NCBI GenBank assembly: GCA_010094045.1
Contig: ML986578.1
Location: 124,001 to 188,000 of the forward strand
From: Lojkania enalia
Lineage: Eukaryota > Ascomycota > Dothideomycetes > Pleosporales
Length of the DNA: 64,000 nt
Reading direction: 5' to 3'
This document shows, piece after piece, positions 24,073 through 33,644 of this stretch (the stretch's first letter is position 1; every line of letters begins with the position of its first letter). The translations under genes were made by a program, and so were the position numbers. Under the pieces are notes generated by a model. It was not told the origin of the DNA, did not search any database, and was given only the letters and a program-made list of their open reading frames with translations.

Positions 24073-27000
24073 CTAGGCATTTGCCTTGGCTTTCCTAGGC
24101 TTCCTAATTTTCTTCCTTGGCTCAGAATACAACTCGTCGTCCTTATCCTCTTCAGCATCGAAATCAGAAGTGGCACTCGGCGCTGTCTTCATGGCAGACC
24201 TCTTCTTGCGCTTCGAAGCTCCCTTCGCTGGACGACTAGCAGTTGCGGTTGAATCCTCATCCTGCACAACCTCAACAGATTGGTCATCAACCTCAATCGC
24301 ATCGTCGCCTCCAGCCGTTCTATCCCGCTCCGCAAGTCTAGTTAAGGCAGCACCGAGCCTCTTCCCCGCCGCGGCTTTCCCTTTCTTCGCCCCATTGGGA
24401 CCCCCTTGATCGCGAATCCTTGGCGCAAAGGCACCTGCCCCAACAGATCCCTCAAAGAACCGGGTGATATTGGCTTGAGTACCTTCCTTTTCTCGCCTAT
24501 TCATATCCCTAATGACAGGAACTAGAACTTCATCTGTCCGCTCTCTACTCCAGCCGATCTGTGAGCTGAGAAAGTTGCGTAATGCATCTAGATCTGGCAC
24601 GCCCCATTGGAAAGGATGTGGATCGTCGTCGACGTCTGGGTGTAGGTACGCTTCTGCGACGCGCGCATCTGGAAAATTTGTAGGGAGGAAGAGCTTCGTA
24701 TTTTGCGTGCGCCTGAAGCGCCGGCGAAATTGTGATAATTTGTCTTCTTCTTTTGAGACAGTACCATTCTGAACGCCCATCCACCAATCTTTGAAAACCT
24801 GCAGACTCTGGAACTCGGACAATATTTCTAAAGCAGTTACCGGGCCGATACCCGGAATTCCAGGAGTATAATCTGAGCCAAGTAGCTGCGCTATCTCGAT
24901 CAGTTTCTCCCGCGTCAGAGAGAATTCGGATGTGAGGTCATTGGCAAGATAGCATTCGACAAATTTCGCGGCATTGAACATGTTCTTGTAGACTCTTGTT
25001 CCTCCGAAAAGGAATGTATCAGAGTCATCTGTAACAATGCCATCAACAAGACCAAGCTCCACAAGCTCTGCGCACTGAGCTTCTGCCTCCATTGGAGCAG
25101 TTATGTATGGTAGACCGAACAGGGTCAGTAGATGTTGACACTCAGAGATCATGGTTTGGGTTACCTCATCAGCATCCCTTCGGTCCTTTTTCTGTTGCGC
25201 TCGAAGTTGCTTTAGCTCTTCATCAAAGTTGATACGCGTAGTCATATTGTTATTGAGCTCCTGCGCGAAACGGGCATGTTCTTCGGCCTCAGCGGCCAGC
25301 GATGCAAAGAGCTCGGCATCTTCGGGATCAGAGTACTGGTCTGACTCATCATCTGGAACATCTAGAGCAGCGTTGTCACTTCCCACATTAGTGGGAGGAA
25401 TAATAGGTATCTCAAGGTCCTCACCACCTTCTAGGCTGCCTGCAGAGATTCCTCGAACATGACGCACAGGCGGGTTAGTCTGAATTGGTACATCCTCAAA
25501 TTCTAGTGATGGAGACTTCGCAGTCATCGGCGCAGACGTAGGATGTATTTGTAATGAAACATCCTCAAACTCGGGAGACAGCGATTGTGAAGCACTTGCT
25601 GGAGCCGTCTTTGGGTCTGCCCGCGTTGATCGCTCAGGTTCTGGCTCGCTCTCTGACCAGTCAATCTGTTCATTTCCGGGCTTGTTTGCCTTTAGAATCC
25701 CAGTCATGGTGGATCCCGGTCGTTTCTGTTGTAGAGGTGATCCCTGGCTGTCAGACAATAGCTGCGGAGGGTTGGCTCGAACTTTATCCACCAAATCACC
25801 CATTTGTAGCTTTTCGCCTTCAATGATATCCTCCATTTCCGTATCATTCCCATTCCTAGAATCGATAATTACAATCTCTTTAAGCTCATCCTGAGTTGAA
25901 GGTCCTTCTAGATCAATTATTTCGCGAGTACCCTGCTTGCGCAGGCGTGGCAGTTCTTGGAACTTAAAATGCGACTCGTCGGCTTTTCGGCTTCGTTCCC
26001 ATTCTTGCTTTTCCTCTTGTCTCTGAGCCGACAAATCTTCCTTGATATCTCTATCGCCGCTGAACCATGGGGGTAAAGGCTCGGCACTCTTTTTTTGCTC
26101 TAACTCCAACTCCCTCTCAAACCCACCAGCGTTGTCTTCTTCAATCTTTTGCATCTTTTTCCTGCCTAGGATTGAATTTCCGAGATTGAGCTTCTCAAAG
26201 GGCAAAGGACCATCGAAGCCAGATGCATTCGTCGACTTGCTAGCAGGCTTAGGCGGTGGCTGGGCTTGAACAGGGGGAGACATGGGCGTTGGACGGGATT
26301 GCCTCGCCTGCCGCTTTGACTTCCGAGATTCGGCCAGCGCTGCCTGAAGATCCATATCGTCATCCTCGCTGTCGTTCTCATTAAAGGGTCCTTGAGGCGC
26401 AAGCTTGCTACTTCGGTGATTTGCCATTCTAGCAATCGCAAGGCCAGAACCCTTGGCAGAGGAAAAAGGGTTTACTTCTTTAGACCTTTCCTGGTGAAAA
26501 ACCTCTCGATAGATATCCTCTTCTTCATCTTCCTCTTCCTGTTCTTCAGTAGGCTCCTTTAGGCCCTGCTGCAAGGATAGCGCAATAGCCTGTCGTAATT
26601 GCTGCTCCTCTTCATTTACATCCTCTTCAGTCAGTTCCTCAAACATTCCGTTATCCTCTTCGATTTGTTCGTCTCTCCAATTGTCGATATCACCCTCCTC
26701 AGCGAGGAACAGCGAATCGGGGTCGTACTTCATAGCCTTTGGCTTATGGGGCCGAAGCCTTGTTGACTTCTCTTTTCTAGATTCGTAAAACCTTTGACGG
26801 TGCTTTGCCAGCTCCTTTGAGACAAAGTCTCGCCCCTCCCTGTCTTGGAAATTCAAGGCAGGTTTCGATTTAGGTAGCCGATTCAAGCCTTCGATAGGCA
26901 CATCTTCGAACTCATCTTCATCGTCCTCCCATTCGTCCGCTTCTACATCAGGAAGTGGGACCTTATCAACATCAATGGGCTTACTGGCTTGCCCTTCTTC

Positions 27001-27987
27001 CTTGCTCGTGACTACACCAAGAGCCCAGCCACCTTCAACGCCATCATTTTTTACAAGCACATACTCCCTCCCCTTCTCTCCAGCAACTCGATTAGCCATA
27101 TTAGCTCCGAACATTGCATCGTCAGCCATGCCATTGATGTTCATCAAGCGCTGTGTGAGCTCATTTCTCTCGCGCACTCTCTCGATCTGAAATTTCGAAA
27201 ATGCCATCCTATCTGGAAACATGTTGTCCAGCTGATCTTTAGAGTATCCCATTCTCAGCCTACTCCTCAGCCGAGCAGCGTTCAATATATTGTAGCGATC
27301 GGAAGCGGGCAAGCTCACGAAGAAAGGACTATCGAAATCAATTTTGGAGAAATCGTACACATTGATATCCTCTCCTCTATCGAATTGGCGAGCATACTCC
27401 TCCAATTCTTCTAGCGACATGATTCTGGGGTCATTTTGCCCACCCATCTCCGCTAATGAGGTCTCCAGGTCAGGTAGATGGTACTGATCCTTCTTCTTAA
27501 ACTGCCGATTCTTCTGCCTCTCCTGTTGAGTTTGCAGAAGCTCGTCCACATACACGACATTTTCCGGTATCTCCTCCTCTGGCTCCTCGCGAGGATGGCG
27601 CACGGATTCCTTTCGTTTCCTCTCCTCATCTTCGGCTAGCCTCTGCATCTGTAGCGCGAGTAGCTTGCCAGCTGTCCTCACTGCGTCCTCTCTGCGGCCC
27701 TCCCGCCGCGACTTGCGGCTGCTGATTGTTTGCCGCTTCAGCGCCGGCGCGCCACCGTCAAAGACGAAGACAGGCTTGATCCCGACAAATAGCAGCTTGC
27801 ATATCCGGCGGAAGAAGCCAACAATATGACTATTTCGTAGGGCATTGCCTTCTTTATCACGGACTGCTTTGAGAAACTGGTAGATCCAGATGGACGCATC
27901 GACAGCGAGCCGCTTTTTGTTCAGAGTCTCGATTCTAATTGGACGGGCGCAGGGCTGGAGGACGGTCCAGAGGCCGGTAACACCCAT
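24073..27987 (-). CDS. RAD2: XPG/Rad2/Rad13 structure-specific endonuclease (nucleotide excision repair)
   Basis: One uninterrupted frame of 1304 residues starting at the ATG of MGVTGLWTVLQ; the open frame upstream lacks family similarity. The enzyme makes the 3' incision at DNA lesions in nucleotide excision repair in the nucleus. The XPG-N domain occupies about residues 1-100 (DASIWIYQFLKAVRD, FVFDGGAPALKR). A long acidic spacer of more than 800 residues follows, as expected for Rad2/XPG but not FEN1 or EXO1. The XPG-I domain begins near 946, with MEAEAQCAEL at 966 and the acidic metal-binding TDDSD at 986. The helix-hairpin region GSDYTPGIPGIG lies at about 1037. A PCNA-interaction motif (QANITRFF) is at about 1171, and the tail is rich in basic nuclear-localisation clusters. 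No introns and no damage are visible. Confidence 0.95.
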   Translation of the reverse strand: MGVTGLWTVLQPCARPIRIETLNKKRLAVDASIWIYQFLKAVRDKEGNALRNSHIVGFFRRICKLLFVGIKPVFVFDGGAPALKRQTISSRKSRREGRREDAVRTAGKLLALQMQRLAEDEERKRKESVRHPREEPEEEIPENVVYVDELLQTQQERQKNRQFKKKDQYHLPDLETSLAEMGGQNDPRIMSLEELEEYARQFDRGEDINVYDFSKIDFDSPFFVSLPASDRYNILNAARLRSRLRMGYSKDQLDNMFPDRMAFSKFQIERVRERNELTQRLMNINGMADDAMFGANMANRVAGEKGREYVLVKNDGVEGGWALGVVTSKEEGQASKPIDVDKVPLPDVEADEWEDDEDEFEDVPIEGLNRLPKSKPALNFQDREGRDFVSKELAKHRQRFYESRKEKSTRLRPHKPKAMKYDPDSLFLAEEGDIDNWRDEQIEEDNGMFEELTEEDVNEEEQQLRQAIALSLQQGLKEPTEEQEEEDEEEDIYREVFHQERSKEVNPFSSAKGSGLAIARMANHRSSKLAPQGPFNENDSEDDDMDLQAALAESRKSKRQARQSRPTPMSPPVQAQPPPKPASKSTNASGFDGPLPFEKLNLGNSILGRKKMQKIEEDNAGGFERELELEQKKSAEPLPPWFSGDRDIKEDLSAQRQEEKQEWERSRKADESHFKFQELPRLRKQGTREIIDLEGPSTQDELKEIVIIDSRNGNDTEMEDIIEGEKLQMGDLVDKVRANPPQLLSDSQGSPLQQKRPGSTMTGILKANKPGNEQIDWSESEPEPERSTRADPKTAPASASQSLSPEFEDVSLQIHPTSAPMTAKSPSLEFEDVPIQTNPPVRHVRGISAGSLEGGEDLEIPIIPPTNVGSDNAALDVPDDESDQYSDPEDAELFASLAAEAEEHARFAQELNNNMTTRINFDEELKQLRAQQKKDRRDADEVTQTMISECQHLLTLFGLPYITAPMEAEAQCAELVELGLVDGIVTDDSDTFLFGGTRVYKNMFNAAKFVECYLANDLTSEFSLTREKLIEIAQLLGSDYTPGIPGIGPVTALEILSEFQSLQVFKDWWMGVQNGTVSKEEDKLSQFRRRFRRTQNTKLFLPTNFPDARVAEAYLHPDVDDDPHPFQWGVPDLDALRNFLSSQIGWSRERTDEVLVPVIRDMNRREKEGTQANITRFFEGSVGAGAFAPRIRDQGGPNGAKKGKAAAGKRLGAALTRLAERDRTAGGDDAIEVDDQSVEVVQDEDSTATASRPAKGASKRKKRSAMKTAPSATSDFDAEEDKDDELYSEPRKKIRKPRKAKANA

Positions 27988-28855
27988 GGCGGAACGCGAG
28001 AGGACTTGTCCATCAACTAGGGAAGATGGGAGTAGGATGAGCCGGTTTGGGGATGCGAATGGTTGTCTATGAGTGTCTAAGGGCTTGGATGAGCAACGTC
28101 TGCCTTGTGACTTCGCGTCAATGACGTGATTAGCGCGCCAAGCGAAGACCCACTCACAGTGACATGAAATATGATACAACTTGACGCCGAAACCTACAAG
28201 GTCGAAAGGCCATCCGCATCAAGTTCTAGATCCAGCATAAGTTCACATCCTTGGTTCTACTCTGTTTGCTAATTATAGCCTGCCCCATGTCCGCAATGTA
28301 CGTATGGCCTCTCTGGAGCATATGCTGGTAAACCCTCAAAGTGTTAAATAGATAGGATTATCACTAAAAAGAGTCCCAATATGAAGCATTTTCAAGGCAA
28401 GTATCTGAGTACAGGAAGCATTGTATCATCTCGATTTCGCAACACCAATATCATGCTGTGTAACACAAATCATACGCCATGAAAGAGGTGATCAAATTGA
28501 CCGCAATCGACGTGTCAGAACCATCAAGAATGTATGGGGCATCGGCGAATTCCACTTGGAAGTGGTGCAAAAGAGTATAAGGTTGAGAGCAGCTTGGATT
28601 CCCGGTCGCAGTATCGAATGATGCTCATGAAACAGGCATTCGCTCTTTACCTAAATTCCCAAAAAGGTTCGGTTTGACCATTTAGGTGCTAAAGTATGGG
28701 CTCTTCTTGCCTTCCAAGTACGCCAAGGTCGGCGCCGCTCCGTGATATAATAAAGGCCAGCTATATAATTGAGAAGCAAGGACACCTATTCCCCACTTAT
28801 TTCTCCTACATTCCAACTCCCCAGCTCTGATCACGTCTGTCTATACTCGTTCACC
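27988..28855. promoter_or_regulatory. Upstream region of XPG gene; TATA-like box of neighbouring decayed gene
   Basis: The first part must hold the XPG promoter (minus strand). Near 28743-28770 the plus strand has two TATA-like elements (GATATAATAAAG and CTATATAATT), about 90 bp before the decayed secreted-type frame. That fits a former promoter for it. Confidence 0.35.
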
Positions 28856-29401
28856 GTGTTCTTCTCACGCCAGCTCTACAACATTTTGGTTGCCGCAGCC
28901 ACTCTCTCCGTTTCTGCCGGCGCAATTCAAGCTCAACGAGATATTCCCGACCACGTATACGCGTCCCCAGAGTTCAAACGTACAATCATAAGCTCCAATA
29001 CGCAGTTTTATTTCAAAACCTATGTGTTTCGAGAAGAAGCTCGGACTCACTGATGAAGATTTCAACCTGTACAGGAAGAGTATACATGCGGACCTCTGTG
29101 TGACCCTGAGGGGTTTCACTACAAATATTCTACGCTACGTTCAGCTCTGTGGGCCCTATGTTATCAGTAATACCGACGCTAACGCAACACTTAGCTTCGC
29201 ACTTCTACTGGCAAGGATACTCTACGTCTGTTGCTGAAAGGTGGCGTAAAACTCTTCACCCTCGACGGTTACGCCTTTTTCGATGCCAAGGATGCAGAGA
29301 CGTTCATCAGATTTGCCGATAGACCCCTGGGTACATTAGGAATAGGTGACAATTTTCTTTGTTGTCAAATGCGGCTGTATTTCACTTGCATATTTGCCTA
29401 G
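28856..29401 (+). pseudogene. Decayed gene for a small secreted-type protein
   Basis: Three overlapping plus-strand frames each carry protein-like sequence in order. The first opens at 28856 with GTG and then a typical signal-peptide core (YNILVAAATLSVSAGAIQA), followed by RDIPDHVYASPEFKRTI. The second, from about 29010 to 29237, reads FEKKLGLTDEDFNLYRKSI and then GFTTNILRYVQLCGPYV. The third, 29210-29401, reads RLLLKGGVKLFTLDGYAFFD followed by AETFIRFADRPLGTLGIGD. No splice sites explain the two frame changes, and there is no ATG at the expected start. This fits a frameshifted secreted-protein gene that has also lost its start. The family is not recognised; an effector-like role is only a guess from the signal peptide. 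Confidence 0.45.
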
Positions 29402-29762
29402 TTAGTCTCATGCTTAGGTTCTTGTACATTCATTGTTGTGTCCACTAGTGGTTTAGCAAATAGATGGCGAGGTCAAATCCATTGATGCGGTATTCAACAT
29501 TTATCTTATGGGCGGATACGAGAATCTCATTTTCGAGAGTTGAGTCGAGACTTCGATTGGCATTGACAGGATCATGGCTGAAGGTCCTCATCTCATCCTT
29601 TGAGACAATGACGAAGGCATTAAACTAGAATAGACGACCTTAAAATAGGTTATACATGAGGAGCAAATAATTGTAAACTAGCAAAGTAAAGTCAGTATGC
29701 ATTATTGAGCCTTTATAATTAGGCTCTTCGCCATCGAAGTCAGAGTATATAACATCTTGTGT

Positions 29763-30325
29763 TCATGATAGGTACATAAGCTTGTTCCCCGCCTTGACAT
29801 AAATGCCCATGAGAATCGCAACCGATAAAAACCAATTTAAGCTCCGCACGTAAGAGGATTTCTGCCGCGTAGTGTTAATGTAGAGTAAGATGTACGTGAG
29901 TCGCAGTCCCAGATAAGTTCCTGCGCTAATGTTGAGTGTCCCTACAACTGTAAGTCAGATCATCCCCCTTACGTCACAATGTTCACACTTACTAGGATCT
30001 AGGCCCGCCATGTTCCCCACAATAACGGCACCAATGAAAAGCGACGTGTTCTCGATCATGTTGTGGTGCGCAGCTTCGGCTCTTTCATATCGCGTATAGA
30101 TTTCCTTGGGGACCGTCTTTTGCAAGTTGGCATCGAAGTCACTACTTCTAGGGTTGGCGTTGTTCCACTTGTTATTATTTGCCTTTTTGATTGTGGTTAC
30201 CTAGAGAATTCATTAATATTATACCAAAGTAACGAAGTCAATGAGGGCATTACTGCGTAGACATGCGGAGCCATAGAGAGGAACCAGTACACGGGAATCG
30301 CAAAAAGTGAGTAATTGGCATCCAT
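29763..30325 (-). CDS. MAPEG-family membrane protein
   Basis: Three exons on the minus strand, 30325-30254, 30200-29993 and 29947-29763, give 154 residues. The introns are 53 and 45 bp with GTAATG/TAG and GTAAGT/CAG borders. The family (membrane-associated proteins in eicosanoid and glutathione metabolism) comprises four-helix proteins of the ER or other internal membranes. The first exon encodes MDANYSLFAIPVYWFLSMAP. The second holds the family signature YERAEAAHHNMIENTSLFIG with AVIVGNMAGLDP. The third gives TLNISAGTYLGLRLTYILLY and then SLNWFLSVAILMGIYVKAG. The hydrophobic pattern matches four membrane helices and the length is typical. The substrate is unknown: many fungal MAPEG proteins lack proven glutathione transferase activity. 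Confidence 0.85.
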
Positions 30326-30963
30326 ATTCGCTATGAGAGATGTCAATTGCGATTTGCAATCGAGAATGAGGATTGGGTGTATAGAGGGAATAGATGGGTT
30401 TAAGATTACTGAACGGGAACTTTATATCATCGGAGTCCGGCATCATTTTAATGCCGGGAGCGATGCGGGACAGGGATGAAAGGCTTGGATCCTACCTAGA
30501 GTGGAAACCTCGCACCTTTCCACTATATTGAGAGTGGTCACATGCGATTACTAATCAACGCATCTCGAAGTAAATATCACTTCTCGAAATTCGCCCAATT
30601 TCTAACCCTTGTCTCAAGGTCTTCCGTTCTAGGGCTGAGTTCCGAATGGCGGCTACGACGCAAACTTGTGTGGTTGAGACGCCCTAACTGTGCAAGCTCG
30701 AAGCGATAACCTACGTCTCTCGGGGCCGAAGATACCCCTGTTTGCGCGGGACCGGCGGAACTTTAATGATAGCTAGATCTTGATATACGGAGGATACAGA
30801 ATATAAATTCTATGCCATTTAATTAAATAGCAATTGAGAAGTTCGGAATTTAGACACTAAAAAGTTGTTTAGAACTCTCCTGTACACCAAACTTTGTCCT
30901 AGTTTTGTATGAGTTATAACATGGAGATGGACTAAGAAAGATTGATAGGAAGACAAGAGAATT
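30326..30963. other. Intergenic region, nothing supported
   Basis: This stretch holds the MAPEG upstream region and AT-rich sequence up to the 3' end of the orphan gene. A minus-strand frame overlapping the first MAPEG exon is a shadow. Confidence 0.5.
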
Positions 30964-31438
30964 CTAACAACCACTGCAGCCTATCGAGAGCACAATTCCC
31001 GAGGAAACTGGCAGTGTAGGGCAACTATAACCTCCATTCCATTTCTCATCTTCGGTATTCCACATATCCGTTATCTTTTTTCTTGGATACCAATTTATTC
31101 CGACCGTTTCTGCTTGAGAACATACTGAAATGTCCCAATTCGATATCGCACTGACTTCCCGTGTTCCAAGGAGAAGCCGCTTTCTATCACACTCTATGCT
31201 CAGCACGTTGTATGACATATTTGAATTATCGGCCTCTTCATAACCCTGATTGGTTCTGGGGTCTCTTCGCAAAGATCCACATGTATCCAACCGTTTTAAT
31301 GGTCTAATACAAGAGTAGACTAATGCCAGCCGGAGCGTAAGAAGATCTGATACAGGAATCGTTAGTAGACTATTTTTTTCTCTTGATATATACTATTTTT
31401 CAAAAATTACCAAGGGGGTTGGGAAGCTCAGGGTTCAT
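30964..31438 (-). CDS. Small two-exon orphan gene
   Basis: Exons 31438-31411 and 31346-30964 give 136 residues starting MNPELPNPLDLLTLRLALVY. The 64 bp intron begins GTAATT, contains a perfect TACTAAC branch site and ends CAG, and joining it keeps frame; this is the main evidence for a real gene. The protein has a hydrophobic N-terminal stretch, several cysteines (LDTCGSL, SIGCSGC at the very end) and tryptophan-containing segments (SAISNWDISVC, GINWYPRKKI). It is not a clear signal-peptide protein. I cannot assign a family. A remote link to Trp/Gly-repeat lectins crossed my mind but the repeats are too weak. Confidence 0.5.
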
Positions 31439-31913
31439 TGTTCAACACTCAAGTTATGGGATGTGTCTGCCTAAGTTCTTGAGTGAACCACTCGGTAAAC
31501 CGTACAATAGAAGAAGGGGAGACAGCTCAAACAATGCACCAAAAGTATTTGAACACAGGAAAAGTCATTATAGACTGTGCATAAAAGCTCTTAATTTAAG
31601 AAAGTTCTAATTCTACTAGAATGCTTAGAAAGCCGGACGCTTCGTGGACTGGAGTCAGTACCAAAAGTATCCGTAGTTAACTGCAAAGAGAGCCACGCTG
31701 ATTAACAAAAGAAGGCAGTTGCCATGAAGTACGTCCTAGAAGCTTGCAATGAACCACCTACGACCGTAGGACAACGGGCGTACCACCTCGATATCAAGAA
31801 GTTTTTACATGGAGCACCAAAACTAAGCGATTAATGCAATACAGTGCACTTAGAGTAGGTAACGCTAACATAGCGGATTTGCCTCTCAAAAAGAGGTTTC
31901 AGTTGGGTACCTT
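31439..31913. other. AT-rich spacer with a short copia-like peptide match
   Basis: A short plus-strand frame near 31723-31833 reads YHLDIKKFLHGAPKLSD, faintly recalling the reverse-transcriptase LDVKxAFLHG motif of Copia elements. It is too short and isolated to call a retrotransposon. Confidence 0.3.
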
Positions 31914-32356
31914 CTAACGCTTCGCCATTGTAACGTCCCGACTGTTTACTCCGATCTTGCGGACCTGATCACGTGCAACTATCGCAATGAGCTGTATCGG
32001 CCTGCCTTTTATCACTATCCCGTATTTTTTGGGCAAACGAACACTTTCCCTCAGCATATACATTCGATGCCTCTTTCTCAATCTTGTAGGCAGTACCCTT
32101 CCCGTTTGTATGTCAACCACGTTAGTATTTGCCGCCTTTCACTAATATAAAATGCATCTACCCGCCTTGCGCTCCACCCCTCTAGTTCACTACCTACATC
32201 CAATGTGACTACCCAACACCAGACCTTAAGAATATTACTAATAGCTCTGATAGCAAGACTTTGACTTAAGGTGCCATTTGCGCAAACATCTACCTCAAAT
32301 GCTTCCAGAGCGACCTCATATGCACTAGCGCCCTTCCTAGTTTGCCTAAGAACCAT
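31914..32356 (-). CDS. Possible small spliced gene, 3' structure uncertain
   Basis: An ATG at 32356 opens a minus-strand frame with protein-like composition (KGASAYEVALEAFEVDVCAN, SQSLAIRAISNILKVWCWVV). A TACTAAC-type branch sequence lies near 32126-32132, suggesting an intron. One joining (donor GTAGATG after SARR, acceptor TACAAG) continues with IEKEASNVYAEGKCSFAQKI and ends within the region. The alternative downstream frame (LPTRLRKRHRMYMLRESVRL, ending 31914) does not join in frame with the donors I tried. I do not recognise the family. The gene faces away from the 32440 gene, 83 bp from its start. Confidence 0.3.
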
Positions 32357-32439
32357 TCTCCAAGAAGTTCTGGATACTACACAATCCGCCCAATGTCATC
32401 ACCGAATGTCTTCCTGCTGAAGCTAGCTAGGTTCCCTTC

Positions 32440-32991
32440 ATGATGCGCCGCATGAGATGGGTGGGTGATTCACCACCAGTCTATACCAGGAGCTGGGAGC
32501 ACTGGTCAAGGCTGTGTAAATTCTACGGCATTCCCGAGGACTTTCTGTGTGAGGAGCATGTCAGCCTCCTCCGCAATGAACTGCTCAGGTCCGAGAACGG
32601 ACCTATTCTCCGTATGTCTCCATTTACTTGTCAAAGCGAAGCTGCCAGCTGGTCTCAAAGCGCCATCGATCTACCCACGCGCTCCAGAGCCGTAGCCGCT
32701 CAGGTAGGTAAACTTCTTGCTAGACCTAAAGACACAATAATTTGCTAGAATGGCTCTAGGATATCGAAGACGAGCATCCCATCGTCTTCCACTCTACCCG
32801 CGCGCCCTAGATCTCTTACAGGGAGTCGTACTATTGGTACGCCCCATAGCAGACTCACTACGACGGAACCGGCTAATGTTTTGAGGATTATTGGCGTGCC
32901 TGATCCGAACTTTAAGGTGATAAAGTGTCAGGGGCCTGGGAGGCGGTGGATCTATCTGCCCCGGATGGAGGAGCAAACGAAGAGTGGTTGA
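32440..32991 (+). CDS. Small two-exon hypothetical protein
   Basis: Exons 32440-32703 and 32749-32991 give 168 residues; the 45 bp intron (GTAGGT..TAG) keeps frame. The first exon reads MMRRMRWVGDSPPVYTRSWE followed by LCKFYGIPEDFLCEEHVSLL. The second is Ser/Thr/Pro-rich and then ends in a hydrophobic/basic segment (ANVLRIIGVPDPNFKVIKCQ, GRRWIYLPRMEEQ). Two plausible acceptors exist; the upstream one (at 32748) keeps the long second frame open, while the other stops after 16 codons. No family is recognised and there is no signal peptide. Confidence 0.45.
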
Positions 32992-33644
32992 GCGGTTCAT
33001 TAGGAGCTATGATGGGAATCTTGTGCTATGTAAAGATGAGAACTTTGGATAGGTTGCTCTAAGTTTGGGTGGCTGAATGAGATATGCAATAATGGGGTCA
33101 TGTGAAAAGAACATATTTGCAACGGCTTCCTCTAATCATACCTATCCGAAAGGGATATATATTTACTCTAAATGAAATGCTTCCAAATGTTTCCGCAGCA
33201 AATTTCCTGGTCCTTGCCTAATGCTTTATTGTATTGCTGATGCCTCTCTTTTGAACTTGCCTTCGCTGTGCAATTCATTGACCACCTTCAGCGTCTCTTC
33301 GAGCGGTTCCGTATGTATGGCGATCGGGCACTTTCTTAGTGACTTAATTTCCTTACGCCAATCTCTATCGGCTCTTTTGTATTGCGGTGTGGCAGCAAAA
33401 GAGCTCTAGTTGATGACTGATTAAACAGGAGACGGCACAAAGGGAGCGGCAAACCTAATTCATTATAGCTAGCATTTCATCCTAACAAGATCTAAAGTAT
33501 CTCAAGACACTATGCCACATGTTCCTTAAATTCCCATAGCCCAAAATCTCCAACTAGCTAAGCTCCACAACCTGGTCTCCATTCCCCACATCCGCCGATA
33601 GATAAATATATCTTAACAGATCTCTTCGCTAAAGCTTGGATCTC
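32992..33644. other. Intergenic region between convergent genes
   Basis: This stretch separates the 3' ends of the 168-residue gene and the PARP-domain gene. Only short frames occur and no feature is recognised. Confidence 0.5.

Noticed and set aside
24073..28179. Longer XPG start at 28179
   Set aside because: The 64 extra residues lack family similarity, whereas MGVTGLW at 27987 is the invariant Rad2-family N-terminus.
31711..31836. Copia-like reverse-transcriptase peptide
   Set aside because: Only about 15 residues loosely resemble the motif. No integrase, RNase H or LTR is visible nearby.
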